The notes below the pieces were generated by a model. The model searched no databases. It was given only the letters and a program-made list of their open reading frames with translations, and was not told the origin of the DNA. A stretch of DNA of 64,000 bases from Polytrichum commune (taxonomy: Eukaryota > Streptophyta > Polytrichopsida > Polytrichales > Polytrichaceae): contig OX485809.1 of the NCBI GenBank assembly GCA_950295325.1, forward strand, positions 2,978,001 through 3,042,000, given 5' to 3'. Position numbers and translations under genes: made by a program. Position 1 is the stretch's first letter. Each line of letters opens with the position of its first letter. Shown in pieces: positions 1 through 10,241 of the stretch.

Positions 1-317
1 GTCTCTTCATGGACACAAGTTGGAGGGTTCGGATTAAATACCTTCGTGTAGATAAAAAAAAACATATGGGAATTCTTGGAAGTGCTCTCCGCTTCAATGA
101 GCAATGAGCAAACGCTAATGGGATTGGATGCATGAGAATCGATTAGACATTGAGCTCATGCACTAGGTAGGATTTGCTCAATGTTCAACATGTTGTGGGC
201 TTCCATTCATTGCTCTTGAGTAGTGATAAGGTAAGTGATTTTGTTAACATTTCTCTACAAGGTTAGAGACAGGAGGGAGGCACAATATCACATGTAATTG
301 ATGACTATGCTGTGGTT
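1..317. other. no gene seen
   Basis: No reading frame, RNA gene or recognisable repeat could be supported in this AT-rich stretch, which ends where the first pogo-like element begins. Confidence 0.5.
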
Positions 318-319
318 TA

Positions 320-944
320 CAGTAATCTCCCACTTAAGTACGCACTTTGAACCTGAGTTGTTGGTGAGCACTTAGTTGGTAGGTGCGTACTTTACTTATA
401 TTGCTTTCTAGACCTTCTGGTTCGATGAATCGCAACGGGAAACAAATGAAACTTGAGGCAACCCGCTTGACCAAAGCCCAACAATGTGAGATCATTACAA
501 AGTTGAGCAAACCGAACACACCAAGCAAGCAGGCAATGGGGCGGGAGTATGAAGTCACTGAAGGCACCATCTGGAAAGTTTGGGACAATCGGGAGAACAT
601 ACTGCAACAAATCCCAACTTATCGGGACATTTGTTGAATATGATAGTGCTACAGACTTCAAAGGCTTTGAAGCTCTACACAACAATGTCCTCGACATTGA
701 CGACCAATTGCTTTGCTCTAATGTTCAAACGGAAGTTGAACATATGTATGATGAACTGCGATGATTGTTTGAGGCGTTTCAGTGAAACATTAACAAACTG
801 ACATTGAATTTCAACTGTAAAAAATTCATGCATTCATGACAAATGACTATGCATGACATGTTCAAACAATAAAGTATGAACCTTATTTTTTGTCATAAAA
901 TTTGCGCACTTAACCGGGATGCGTACTTAAGCGGGAGATTACTA
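320..944. mobile_element. non-autonomous pogo/Tigger-like DNA transposon (copy 1)
   Basis: The left end reads AGTAATCTCCCACTTAAGTA just inside a TA at 318-319. The right end is its inverted copy with one change (A to G at the tenth base shown) and lies just inside a TA at 945-946. TA duplications and an inner CENP-B-type helix-turn-helix frame place it in the pogo/Tigger branch of the Tc1/mariner superfamily. At 625 bp it is far too short for a full transposase, so it is an internally deleted, non-autonomous copy. Confidence 0.8.
425..637 (+). pseudogene. pogo/Tigger transposase N-terminal HTH remnant
   Basis: The frame opens at an ATG at 425 and closes with TGA at 637 (70 codons). It contains RLTKAQQCEIITKLSK followed by AMGREYEVTEGTIWKVWDN. 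This is the layout of the CENP-B N-terminal/psq DNA-binding domain of pogo and Tigger transposases: a first helix starting LT..Q, then a second helix-turn-helix ending in EGTI.K.W..R. The catalytic DDE domain is absent. Similar amino-acid content continues after the stop in another frame (about 549-764), so the gene has also frameshifted. It could still bind DNA in principle, but a decayed remnant is far more likely. Confidence 0.75.
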
Positions 945-1002
945 TAACCACTACATCAGGTAATAAACATGTGTCAACCTACCACCAACTAAAGATAGGG
1001 TT

Positions 1003-1978
1003 GGGTGCCTACTACCGTAGTTTGATAGCAGGTTCGGCACAAAATAATTCTAAAAATAGATGCCTAAAATTTTGGAATATTATTGGCATTTTTGCCGAAT
1101 ATAAAATTAATTGTTTTTCAAAATTGCCAAAAAGTAAGAAATTTTTACTTCTCACTAGAGTTTTACTTACAGTGGAAGCATATGTGAATTTTGAAGGAGA
1201 GAAGGTGCTCGTTTTGTAATCAAGCTCACTTACATTAGTCCACAAAGAATATGGGTTAAGAAGTAGCAAGACTCTAGGTGAGGCTTTTCAAATGTGTTGT
1301 ACACAAATTTTTGGAGTCCAATTGAGCATAGAAGATGAAGTTTTATAGAATTTTGTCCAACTAACAAAAGTTGAGAAATCAATCCTTCTTCCACCTCCAA
1401 CAAGTTTTGTGTCAAAATAAGTCTTTATGCAAAAGATATGGACAAAACATTGCAGCCGTGTAAAGATCAAAAAATTAAAATGTGTTCATAACAGTTTTTC
1501 GGAGCTCATTTGTGCATAGAAGATTAACTTTTTTGGAATTTTGTTGGTCAAAGAAAAGTTTAGAAATCAAGTAATCTTTCACCTCCAATAAATTTTATGT
1601 CATTTGAAGAGTCTATGCAAAAGTTATGCGTGTTATAAAAATGAAGTCTAACTAGGTGCTTCACCTCAAAGTTTACATATCCCATATGCATTGTTGAACA
1701 CAACTCCACTCTACTTGCATAAAGCACAGAGCATTCTCAACTCTTCACTCACATCTTACTTGTCATTCAATGCAAGAGAGATGTACAAGATATAAGTTTA
1801 AATAGAAAATTAAAAATGAATTTAAGCTGTATTTTTAAAAATTAAAAGAGAAAATTGCTGAAAATATGAATATACTATTTTTAGGTGCCGAACCTACTTT
1901 TTGAACTTTAATTAAATATTAGGCAGCAAGTTGCCGAACCTGCTAGTATACTACGGTATAACTTGCAGTAGGGCTCCT
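1003..1978. mobile_element. long inverted-repeat element with an internal duplication
   Basis: Both ends carry an imperfect inverted repeat with the core AGCAGGTTCGGCA, reading forward near 1,027-1,039 and reversed near 1,931-1,944, with CCGTAG further out on each side. No transposase frame is visible. Inside, a segment near 1,312-1,460 recurs near 1,498-1,645 as a diverged direct repeat of about 185-bp period. Superfamily is unknown, and the outer edges are good to about 10 bases. Confidence 0.55.
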
Positions 1979-2079
1979 CACATCCATTACCTAGTATGTG
2001 ATGAGTCCCCAAAAACATGTTTGTGTATGAGTATAGTCATTTTCATGTACCAAAGCTCTTCTTGTAGTTTCGCATCTTC

Positions 2080-2175
2080 ATAAGGTAAGTGGCCTAAGTC
2101 GGCTACTTATTGTAAATGAATACCTATATCGAGTAGTGTGTGGTTAGGTGGATCTAAGAATGGACACCAATAGTA
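2080..2175 (-). repeat. fragment of the dispersed 'ACCACTCAAATATAGG' repeat
   Basis: Read on the minus strand this matches the block best seen at 51,040-51,350 and 26,020-26,260, with the shared words GTGTCCATTCTT and AACCACACACTACTC. The SINE at 2,189 landed at its edge. Confidence 0.45.
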
Positions 2176-2188
2176 CTTGTGCTTTATA

Positions 2189-2560
2189 GATAGATAGATA
2201 GAAACTCCAACCCCTTTCAAGCAAGGGGCCGGCGTGAATAAAGTATCCGTTCGTAATGCCAATGACCCGATGCCCACTGGACAAGGGGACATTGGGACAA
2301 ATACTACTCTCCCCTTTCGAGGATGGACACTATAGTGACACACTATACAAGTTCCTAGCTAGCCACTAGTGCCTTGAAGATACCAGACATGATATCCCCC
2401 CAAAGGGCTTTGAGGTACCCATACAACAAGGTCCAAGGACCCCCACCATAGTTGGGTGGACTAAGGTGGTGAGCACCACGCTGGCATGGGGAATAGAACC
2501 CACAACCTCCTCATTGGGGGCCACGAGCCCTAACCACCAAGCCAAGGCCCGTGGTGCCTT
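2189..2560 (-). mobile_element. tRNA-derived SINE, 372 bp (copy 1)
   Basis: The copy is flanked by a perfect 13-bp target-site duplication, CTTGTGCTTTATA, at 2,176-2,188 and 2,561-2,573. On the minus strand its head carries RNA polymerase III promoter boxes: A box TGGCTTGGTGG at 2,534-2,544 and B box GGTTCTATTCC at 2,490-2,500, 33 bp apart as in tRNA genes. The tail is a short tetranucleotide run, CTAT on the sense strand (GATA on the plus strand). A second full copy of identical length lies at 14,745-15,116. No coding capacity is expected; short frames across it are spurious. Confidence 0.9.
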
Positions 2561-2952
2561 CTTGTGCTTTATAAATCATATTACATCCTCAAATTTGTTA
2601 ATTGTTGCATGCTCCAAAGTCAACATAATTGTCAGAACGAGAATATATGATCATTCAACATGAAACAAAAATTATTTGATTTGGACAATAGATATAATTT
2701 TCATATGATGTCCAAAATTACAAGGAAAATGTCTATGATGGTGAATTGAATTTGCTAACCATCTTGCACTAATCTCGTGTTTCATAGGAGAAGTGAGTGC
2801 AAAGTTAAAGTGTTTGTTTTAGGCCCAATCACCTTGGTAATAAGTTTCTTTGCAGTACAATGCTCCGGCAAAAACTTGGTTTGTTTGTTTGTGTCTAATT
2901 TAGAGACAAGGAGGGAGAAGTTTGTTGTATCGAATGTGGTTGCGGAAGCTAT

Positions 2953-3022
2953 CATAACATTATTTAGATCCATAACAATGTTGTGTGAGACAAAATATTC
3001 CCGGATATTCACCACATTCAAT
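2953..3022 (+). mobile_element. half copy of the CATAACATTATTC MITE
   Basis: The block reads CATAACATTATTTAGATCC followed by CATAACAATGTTGTG, matching the left arm of the complete element at 4,092-4,247. The right arm is missing. Confidence 0.5.
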
Positions 3023-3032
3023 TTGAAGTACT

Positions 3033-3295
3033 AAAACCGGTTTTTTAGCTTGTCCCACTAGGATTGGTGGGCCGAAGCTAGCCTGCTTAGGCTACTTTGG
3101 ACTTAAGACAATAGGTCCCATGCGCATACCCTATTTCAGATCTTAGAATTCTTTCAAAATTGGAAAGGTGCAAAGAGATGGTCCCAAAAGTTTCACCCAA
3201 CTTTCAAAATAGGCTCAAATCCACAACGAGCTAACAATCTTTTCGTATAAAGTTTTTCCAAAAGAAGATGAAACTCGTGGTTTTGTCCATAACAT
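3033..3295 (+). repeat. dispersed repeat, copy 1 of 4
   Basis: Matches 34,000-34,310 and 62,130-62,405 in the same orientation and 19,143-19,440 inverted. Shared landmarks are GTTTCACCCAACTTT, a GGCCNAAGCTAG-like word and a closing stretch around GGTTTTGTCC. I found no terminal inverted repeats and no coding capacity, so the class is unknown. Confidence 0.6.
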
Positions 3296-3630
3296 TGCTC
3301 AAATGATGAGTTGTGCTTGGTTGCCCTAACTTTAGATTTGGTCTAAAGCACTGGGATTCCGATATCTAGAATCTTTATTCTTGAATCTACTATTGGACAT
3401 GTGAACACAACTCATTATTTGAGTATTGGTATGTCCCTCTTTGAGAGATTTTACATAAAACTCTAATAAGGGGAGTATTCCCATATCCATAAGAAATACT
3501 ACATTTTGATATTGTAGAATAGACATGTGGTCCAAAGCTTCAAGTAGAAGATGGTAATTCTAGCTCCAGCTCAAATGGGGCAATCTTTTTATTTGGAGGA
3601 GAATTCCAACGTTGAGAAGAGAAGTTGTGA

Positions 3631-3896
3631 GGGCTAGACACCCAGCTCTTTATGTGTTGGGCTCCCCACCAACTTTACCCAAGGTAAAGTAGGTATAGTA
3701 AAAATTGGAACCCCATATAGTTGTGACTTATTCATCTCATAATTTTATTTTATTTAGATTAATTTGGGGCCTTTGATGCTAACTTTGAGATCAAATTATA
3801 GTAAAAAAGAAGACTACATGTTCTAATAGAATTGATTGCATTTTCACCTTGGGTATTGTTGGCGGGGTCCAACTTGAAGAGGTAGGTATTTAGCCC
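3631..3896. mobile_element. MITE with GGGCTAGAC-type ends (copy 1)
   Basis: The left arm runs from GGGCTAGACACCCAGCTCTT to ACCCAAGGTAAA and is mirrored at the right end, which finishes TATTTAGCCC. Related copies lie at 5,963-6,218 and 58,044-58,292. About 266 bp, non-coding. Confidence 0.6.
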
Positions 3897-4091
3897 TAGT
3901 CATGAAAGTCACATGCTTAACTTTCTTTATTTTTGGAAATAAAAAAGGATGAAGAGTCACACTGGTGAAGAATCCTGATGGTTGCATGAAGACATTAGCA
4001 AACCCATACAAGGGAGATGAGAACCGAATTTACAACTGCTCAACTTGATATGAAGTTACATTCTAAGGGTTTTTAAATAAATAATGATTTA

Positions 4092-4247
4092 CATAACATT
4101 ATTCAAATTCATAACAATGTTATGTGGGATTGAAAATATTCAACATAATATTCTTGGATATTTTGACAATCCATCTAAATGTGGAGAATATTCTATGGAA
4201 TACTACCAATCCCACATAACATTGTTATGGATATGAATAATTTTATG
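4092..4247. mobile_element. complete 156-bp MITE with TA target duplication
   Basis: CATAACATTATTCAAATTC opens the element just after a TA at 4,090-4,091. The inverted arm closes it just before a TA at 4,248-4,249. The arms extend about 45 bp and include AACAATGTTATGTGGGATTG. TA duplication suggests a Tc1/mariner-type parent. Partial copies lie at 2,953, 9,539, 19,006 and 20,304. Confidence 0.75.
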
Positions 4248-4401
4248 TATGCCCCATTCATGTAGCTTTAAATAAATAATGAAACCAAACAAAGTTTTTC
4301 ATCTTAGTCCTTCTAGCTATGTATAGTAGATAGGTCCTTAACTTTGAGATTGTGCAATTCCTTACCAAGGGTCTACGACCATGCTTTGGACATATCATTT
4401 G

Positions 4402-4590
4402 CATAACATTATTCAATTGAGTGACTAGGTTGGAGGGGCCAAGAGAATTTCATGTACGGTGCTAGAATTATACCTTACGGATGCTTATTAGAAAGTAAAT
4501 TTAGTCTGAAAAACGAGTGAGCTTTGCGTGAAGCATTGTCAATGAATATTATTAGAATGGAACAGTTTATAGCGGTTGAATAATGTTATG
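4402..4590. mobile_element. MITE sharing the CATAACATTATTC end, second subfamily
   Basis: Starts CATAACATTATTCAATTGAG and ends TTGAATAATGTTATG, with an interior different from the 4,092 element. Relatives lie at 24,538-24,715 (inverted half) and 25,236-25,511. The shared termini imply that one transposase moved both subfamilies. Confidence 0.65.
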
Positions 4591-4786
4591 TATAATTATG
4601 CACTTTACGTAATAAACCTAATTATGATTATTTCATTGTAAGTTCCAATAGTAGAACAAAAAATATATATAGTTAGAAATACATGTTGAAGGAGACGATG
4701 GAATAAAGAAGGAGCAAAAAAGCATAAATCTTATGATTGTGGCCATGTGATTTTAATACTATATATGACACAACAGAAAAAACTTA

Positions 4787-4987
4787 TACCCTCCCCACAC
4801 ATACCGGTGGTAACAACCAGCAGACGGCTCCCACTAGTATGGGGGATTTTTTCCATTCGCTTTTAGCCAACAAACAATTGAAAGTCACATATGTTACATC
4901 CAACCGCTAACTAAAGGTGACAAAAAAGTCCCCCATATTGGTGGGAGCCGTCCCTTCCATGTTACCACCAATATGTGTGGGTGGGTA
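4787..4987. mobile_element. Tourist-like (PIF/Harbinger-type) MITE, 201 bp
   Basis: Long terminal inverted repeats of roughly 70 bp are visible. They carry a CACACATA word, GGTGGTAACA and ACGGCTCCCAC in both arms. TTA at 4,784-4,786 and 4,988-4,990 forms a 3-bp target duplication, the hallmark of PIF/Harbinger elements. No coding sequence. Confidence 0.75.
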
Positions 4988-5119
4988 TTAGACTATTTGG
5001 CACAAAATATAAATTATGAACATAGGATGATTCACCATGTCAACTGCACCACCCAAAAAAAACATATCGTTACCATGGAGCTAAGACCTATTCAAAATGG
5101 CAGTTGTCACTTGGTTCAT

Positions 5120-5458
5120 TAATGTATGCGGGTGTTATTTGGTTATTTTTTATAAGATACGGACCTCTATATTTGTTTGATGTGAGGTTCGGTGAGGATC
5201 AAAGAACAAACATCATGAGCACACATGTTTAAAAGGGATCGGACTACGTCTTCAACATTCATTAACTACTCCACACTCAACATTGAACACAACTGAGATA
5301 ACATGTTTATTCGTTCAAGGAATCTACAAACATGCACTTCCAAAAACCATAACTAAATCATGAGGGGTCTAATTTTCAATCCAAATTTTGTTGTGTAGAT
5401 CCAATGAGCAGAAGTTGGAGAACATGAAATATGAATTGAACAACACCCATGTACATTA
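5120..5458. mobile_element. MITE family with GGGTGTT ends (copy 1 of 3)
   Basis: The left end TAATGTATGCGGGTGTTATT is mirrored on the right by AACAACACCCATGTACATTA. Related copies lie at 17,738-18,116 and 34,471-34,836, sharing GGTGAGGATCAAAGA and AGTTGGAGAACATGAA. The target duplication is unclear. Confidence 0.65.
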
Positions 5459-5538
5459 GTCAAATTGAAGCTACTTAGTTGTCATATTTTTATGAGGCGA
5501 TTTTGAGATTTTAGATCAAAACACTTACATGGAAAAGA

Positions 5539-5560
5539 GGGGGGGGGGGGGGGGAGGGGG
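5539..5560. repeat. poly-G tract
   Basis: A run of about 16 G, then A, then five more G, inside otherwise AT-rich sequence. It is one of several such tracts in the window. Confidence 0.9.
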
Positions 5561-5962
5561 TCACTTTCTACCATATATTGCATTAATCCCATCAAAAAGA
5601 GGTGGGTCTAGTGCAAAATTAAGGTCCATGGCAATCAATTAAATTGATATGGCTATTGGGAATATCACATTTTCATTGTGGAGACCCAACCCAAACATGT
5701 ATTGAGTCCCTCACTACAATCCACTTTCACTTTACACTGAGCTTAAAGACCCATTTTGCAAAATTGGAAATCTATTCTCCACGGTACAACCTTTGGATGA
5801 TTTTCAAGGGGCCTTAGATACTCATGATCATGGCTCTTGGTTTGTGTGTAAGCAACCCTAAGTTGAAGATTGTATGAATTAAACATGGAGGGAGTTCCAC
5901 TAGAGGGAAGAACTCAATTTTGGATGGGTGGCATGGTGATGGAATGCGCTATCATAGTTATT

Positions 5963-6218
5963 AGGGCAGGTGTGATGCCCAACTCTTTGAGTTGGGTCCA
6001 TGCCACTATTACGTAGGGCGAAAACATAAGCAATTATATTCTAGCATATTGATTATATTATTTTTTGAAAATTATGACCCCTAATTTAACATTAGAAGCC
6101 ATGATTTGGTTTAGAGGACCCCCTTGAGATTAATAGACCACAAACCTATGGGGTTCATGTGTTCTTTACCTTGGGAAGAGTGGATGGGGCCCAACTCAAA
6201 GAGATGAGCGTCTAGCCC
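5963..6218. mobile_element. MITE with CAACTCTTTGAGTTGGG arms (copy 2)
   Basis: The left arm contains CCCAACTCTTTGAGTTGGGT. The right arm, reversed, contains CTCTTTGAGTTGGGCCCC and a GGGCTAGACGC end like the copy at 3,631. Each arm is itself partly palindromic. Confidence 0.55.
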
Positions 6219-6232
6219 TAGCCAAGTTATCA

Positions 6233-6612
6233 CACTAAATAATGTATCTAATGTCATATGGTATTTCATGTCACTATGGCAACTTTTCTAATGACACTTC
6301 ACATGAATGAATTTACAAGCACCGTCATGGATGATTGAAATTGAATGAAATTTATGTCAATTTTCGAAACATAAGTTTGGTATATTTTGCATCCTAACAA
6401 TATTACAATGAAATGTTGTCATGGATGATTACGATTTGGAATGAAAATCACTTAGTAAGTGATAGGAATTGCAACACTGTGAATCTAGGATGCCCTAAAT
6501 TTTATAAAGGGGATTGACAAATAATGTTAGGTTTGCATTTAGTGTTGGTGACACTGCACGGGCACTTTACAATTACATTAAATATCAAGTAAGACAAATA
6601 GAATTGGTGACA
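6233..6612. mobile_element. CACTAAATA-type MITE (copy 1)
   Basis: Begins CACTAAATAATGTATC and is co-linear with the better-defined copies at 6,727-7,092 and 33,577-33,948. Shared words are GACAAATAATGTT and CATTTAGTGTTGGTGACAC. The right edge is approximate. Confidence 0.6.
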
Positions 6613-7287
6613 ATAAGGGCAAGTTTACATGTAGGTTGTGCGTCCACCAAATTCTAATGGAAACAAAGATAAACCCGCCCAAATGTAGATGAAATATGGT
6701 GGGGTAGGGTTCATATGTGCCAACTACAATACATTTGATATTTAGTGTCATATGATATTTAATGCCACTATGGTAACTTTTTGGATGACACTTCTTGTGA
6801 ATAAGTGAACAAATATTGTCATGGATGATGGATGAGTTCATCCATTGACCGAAACCCTGCCTTCTCTTATCAACAACTTGTGATGAAATGTTGTCATGGA
6901 TGCTTGGATGAAAAATCACTTGGTAAGTGGTAGTAGCTGCAACATTGTATATCTATAATCCTCAACAAGATTTACAATGAATGACAAATAATGTTGGGTT
7001 AACATTTAGTGTCGGTGACACTAATACCGCGGTTTACAATTAGCATTGAGCAGGACAATTAGAATTGGTGATACTAAATATCATATTTAGTGCAACTCCT
7101 CTCTTGTTCTCAAATGCATGCCCACCTACTAACCTCCTCTTCATCTTAAAATCAGTCTTCAATCCTTCGGTGACCAGCACTTTTAGATTAAAAAATGCTT
7201 TACTCAGCACATGATAGTCTACAAGCCCGTGTCCACGGCCCTCCACATTCTAGTAGGCCACCAAAATGTGGTTGGTTGACAACTTTA
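6608..7287. mobile_element. GGGTGAGTTT-type MITE interrupted by a later insertion
   Basis: 6,608-6,726 and 7,093-7,287 are the two halves of one element. They align, inverted, to the intact copy at 7,288-7,629: GTAGGGTTCATATGTGCCAA ends the first half and CCCACCTACTAACCTCCTC lies early in the second. The CACTAAATA element at 6,727-7,092 sits between them at a TA. The far end is cut off where the intact copy begins. Confidence 0.75.
6727..7092. mobile_element. CACTAAATA-type MITE (copy 2), nested
   Basis: A 366-bp element whose arms contain TTTGATATTTAGTGTCATAT and, at the other end, a CATATTTAGTG finish. It splits an older MITE at a TA (6,725-6,726); the right TA has mutated to CA. The inverted copy at 33,577-33,948 confirms its limits. 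Confidence 0.75.
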
Positions 7288-7629
7288 GGGTGAGTTTCCA
7301 TGTAGGCCATTCCCTGATAATGGGTTGGAGGTGTTTGTTTGTAGTTAAGCACAAGCCATCATCCAACCACATTTTGGCGGGCCATGGACACGGGCTGGTT
7401 GGCTTCCATGCACCCCACTGAAGAATCTTGAATGTACAAGTGCCAGTCACCAAAGGATTGAAGACCTGCTTTAGAAGAAGGAGGAGGTTGATAGGTGGGC
7501 CCGGGTTTGAGAAGATGGTAGTTGGCACATACGAACCCTACCCCATCATATTCCCTCTACATTTGGGCGGATTTATCCTTATTCACACCAGAATCTGGTG
7601 GGGAAGTGACCTACATGTAAAACTCACCC
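7288..7629. mobile_element. GGGTGAGTTT-type MITE, intact copy
   Basis: Starts GGGTGAGTTTCCATGTAGGC and ends with the inverted arm CTACATGTAAAACTCACCC. It is flanked by TA at 7,286-7,287 and 7,630-7,631. 342 bp and non-coding; a reading frame across it is incidental. Another copy is at 30,697. Confidence 0.75.
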
Positions 7630-8690
7630 TAAATACAACGATTCAGTGTACTGGATACTTCATGCTTTGGATTATATGACGCAATGAAACTGATGTATAA
7701 ATTCCAAGAATACTAAGTAAACACAACATATATAAAGGATATAAATATAATTGAACATACTTAGTCTCCTACTAGCTAGGTAGTAGGTTCCCTTTTAAAC
7801 CCACACTAGCATTAGTGTAGGACCCACTAACTCACCTTCCCAATATAGGACCCCTTAGGCCGTGCTCATTATTAAAACTCTACTCAAGGGCCTCGCCCTA
7901 GCCTACTACATACTCTCTTTCTCTCTCTAGCCCTCTCTTTCTCTCTCTCTAGCCCTCTTTTCTAGGGTAGGGTTGTACTAGGGTGGATAGAGTAGGTGGG
8001 GTATTGATAGGCTTAGCTTTTGTCTTCCCTCCCTTTTGCTCCTCCATTTTTGGTTTCGGATCCATCGCATGCACACACATTGAATTGGGGTTTCTTATTT
8101 GGCAATGCCAACTTGGGAGTCGGGACTCACTCACTCGAGGAGGAGTTGGGGATGATGATGAGGTGGATGCGTGGATGATTTGTTGGGAGTTATGGCAATT
8201 TGTGGATGGATGGATGGGTGGGTGGGTGATGGATGGATGGATGAGTTGTGAGAGCTTACCTTATGACGCTTTGCTTTTTGGCTTGTGAAAAACACCTAAA
8301 TTTTTATTGTTATTTTCCCATGTGGTAGCTATACATACGTCCAGGCACACAGAGATCGCATTACGGAAATTCCTAGAGTGTAATGAAAAAACAATGGACA
8401 TGGCGGCCCAAGACCCTTTTTTGAACATCACTCGACGTGACTAGGGTGTTGCACCCTTAATGCCAGGAGTTTTGCAATAGAGATTCCCCACATATGTTTC
8501 ACCCGTCAACTAACTTGTTGCATGAGGGCCCAACACCGGTTGGGCATGTTGTAGAACCTCAGGGCACGGGTGTCATGGGATCCCGCTTCAAGAGCTTGTG
8601 GCCAGGTATTAGGTCTCCCTTTTCAAAAAAAGGAAGTTCATCACATAGGCTTTGGAATGTTATGTTATGTTGTTTTAATTTGTTACTGGG
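7630..8690. other. no gene seen; C/T-rich and GGAT-rich simple sequence
   Basis: Contains a C/T-rich tract (CTCTCTTTCTCTCTCT near 7,915-7,955) and a short GATG/GGAT run near 8,205-8,245. No coding signal beyond short open frames. Confidence 0.5.
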
Positions 8691-8696
8691 TGTATA

Positions 8697-8916
8697 ACTA
8701 AATATTGTGTTTAGTGTCACTTACACTATTTGGAACTATGCAATACTGAACTATGTATTGTATATCTCATTTTTTTTTGTCAATAAAGGTCAAATGGGTT
8801 GTTTGAACATTACAGAACACTAACATCTTTCCTTGGTTTTAAATGACATAAGTAGTATAAAAGTTTAGCATTGTGTAACTCCAAATAGTGAGTGACACTA
8901 AATATCATATTTCGTG
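8697..8916. mobile_element. short CACTAAATA-related MITE
   Basis: The left arm AACTAAATATTGTGTTTAGT is mirrored by GACACTAAATATCATATTTC at the right. Both arms go inward to an ACTATTTGGA word, which also links it to the elements at 28,345 and 57,000. About 220 bp. Confidence 0.6.
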
Positions 8917-9538
8917 AAGTGTATGCTTGCTATGGTGGACTTTGGGTTCATAACATTTATGTAAACCCGTCCATTGGGGATGAAGGGGCTACAACAAAAC
9001 AAAGCTCTAGTAACACTCCATGATTATGAAATAGTTCGGGTGAATGTTCACAATACCTAAGGGGAGGGGGAGAGGAAGAGATCATGGTAAGGGAAGGTGA
9101 AGACAATGATCTCTATCCTAGAGCCCAATGAATTTGATTGTTGGCTAAATTAACCCCTAAATCAAGGTTAGAGACCCCAAATTAGTCTAATGAACTTCAA
9201 TTGGGATTGACTCAACAACCAACCTACAGGGGTTCATTGTTGAATAACACCCCTCAGTCGGTGTTAGAACACCAAACCAGAAGAGCTCACTAAATTTCAC
9301 CTTCCCAATGGAAAAGTCTATGTAGATACTATGATGATGAATCCCTAGCTTGTGCTATTTAGTTCAACAATTTGGTGTCCAAATGTAATTATGCTTGCTC
9401 ATCTTTTCTAATTTGAATCTAAATTGTTGCCAAAAAGATCCCCCCCCAAGTCCCCCTCTCTTATGATGGAAGCTATCATGCTTTGGCACTTTGGGGAATT
9501 AGCCAGTTTGACACCATCCTGATGTACTTTCAATCCCA

Positions 9539-9690
9539 CGTAACATTATTCAAGTCCATAACATTATTCGAACCCAAAACATTGTTATGTTGAACTGACA
9601 ATAATCCACAAAATATTTTTCACATTCAGTTTGAATGTGTAATATTTGTGAAATATTGTCAGTCCCACAAAACAATGTTATGGATATGAC
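9539..9690. mobile_element. degenerate copy of the CATAACATTATTC MITE
   Basis: Left half GTAACATTATTCAAGTCC, right half AACAATGTTATGGATATGAC, as in the complete 4,092 element. The left motif is partly duplicated. Confidence 0.55.
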
Positions 9691-10241
9691 TAACGAAATG
9701 CACAAACCTTTTGAATTCTTAGATTTTTTATTTTTAACATTTATTTTTTCTTTCATTTCGTTTCTAAGGAACTAATCTTGAACCCAGTCCTCTATAATAT
9801 TCAAGTTAACAATAAGTAATGATAGAATACATATTTAATTAATTTTGTTGAAAAGTTTCGGGGTATCAATAAGTGACGGGTATCTATGAGGAATTTATTT
9901 GTGGAAAAAGAACAAGGGAAGAGCATGTCCCCAAGGAGGAGGGTTACACCATTGAATGGGTTTTCTATATGAAGAGCAAATGGATATGTAGGGAAATCAC
10001 ATGTGGCATAATTATGGATAAATAGATAAATGGGATGAGCCATGCTCAAACCCTAAAGGTCGAGGAGGAGGATGTTTGTGTGAATGATCTTAACTTCACA
10101 AAGATGTCATCCGTATGGGATTACCTATCATGAAAGGTGCCAATTTTTCTTAATAAGATGTTGGGTTGATTTAGTTTGTTTAAGAAATCTGGAGAAGATG
10201 TTGCTTCGGTCTTTAGAGGCTAGGATCTCCCATGCTAGATA

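Noticed and set aside
2490-2544. tRNA gene on the minus strand
   Set aside because: A and B boxes are present, but the surrounding sequence does not fold as a tRNA and is part of a SINE with target duplications.
8494-8697. Possible third SINE with a short A run near 8,626
   Set aside because: The box-B-like sequence is poor and no target duplication is visible.
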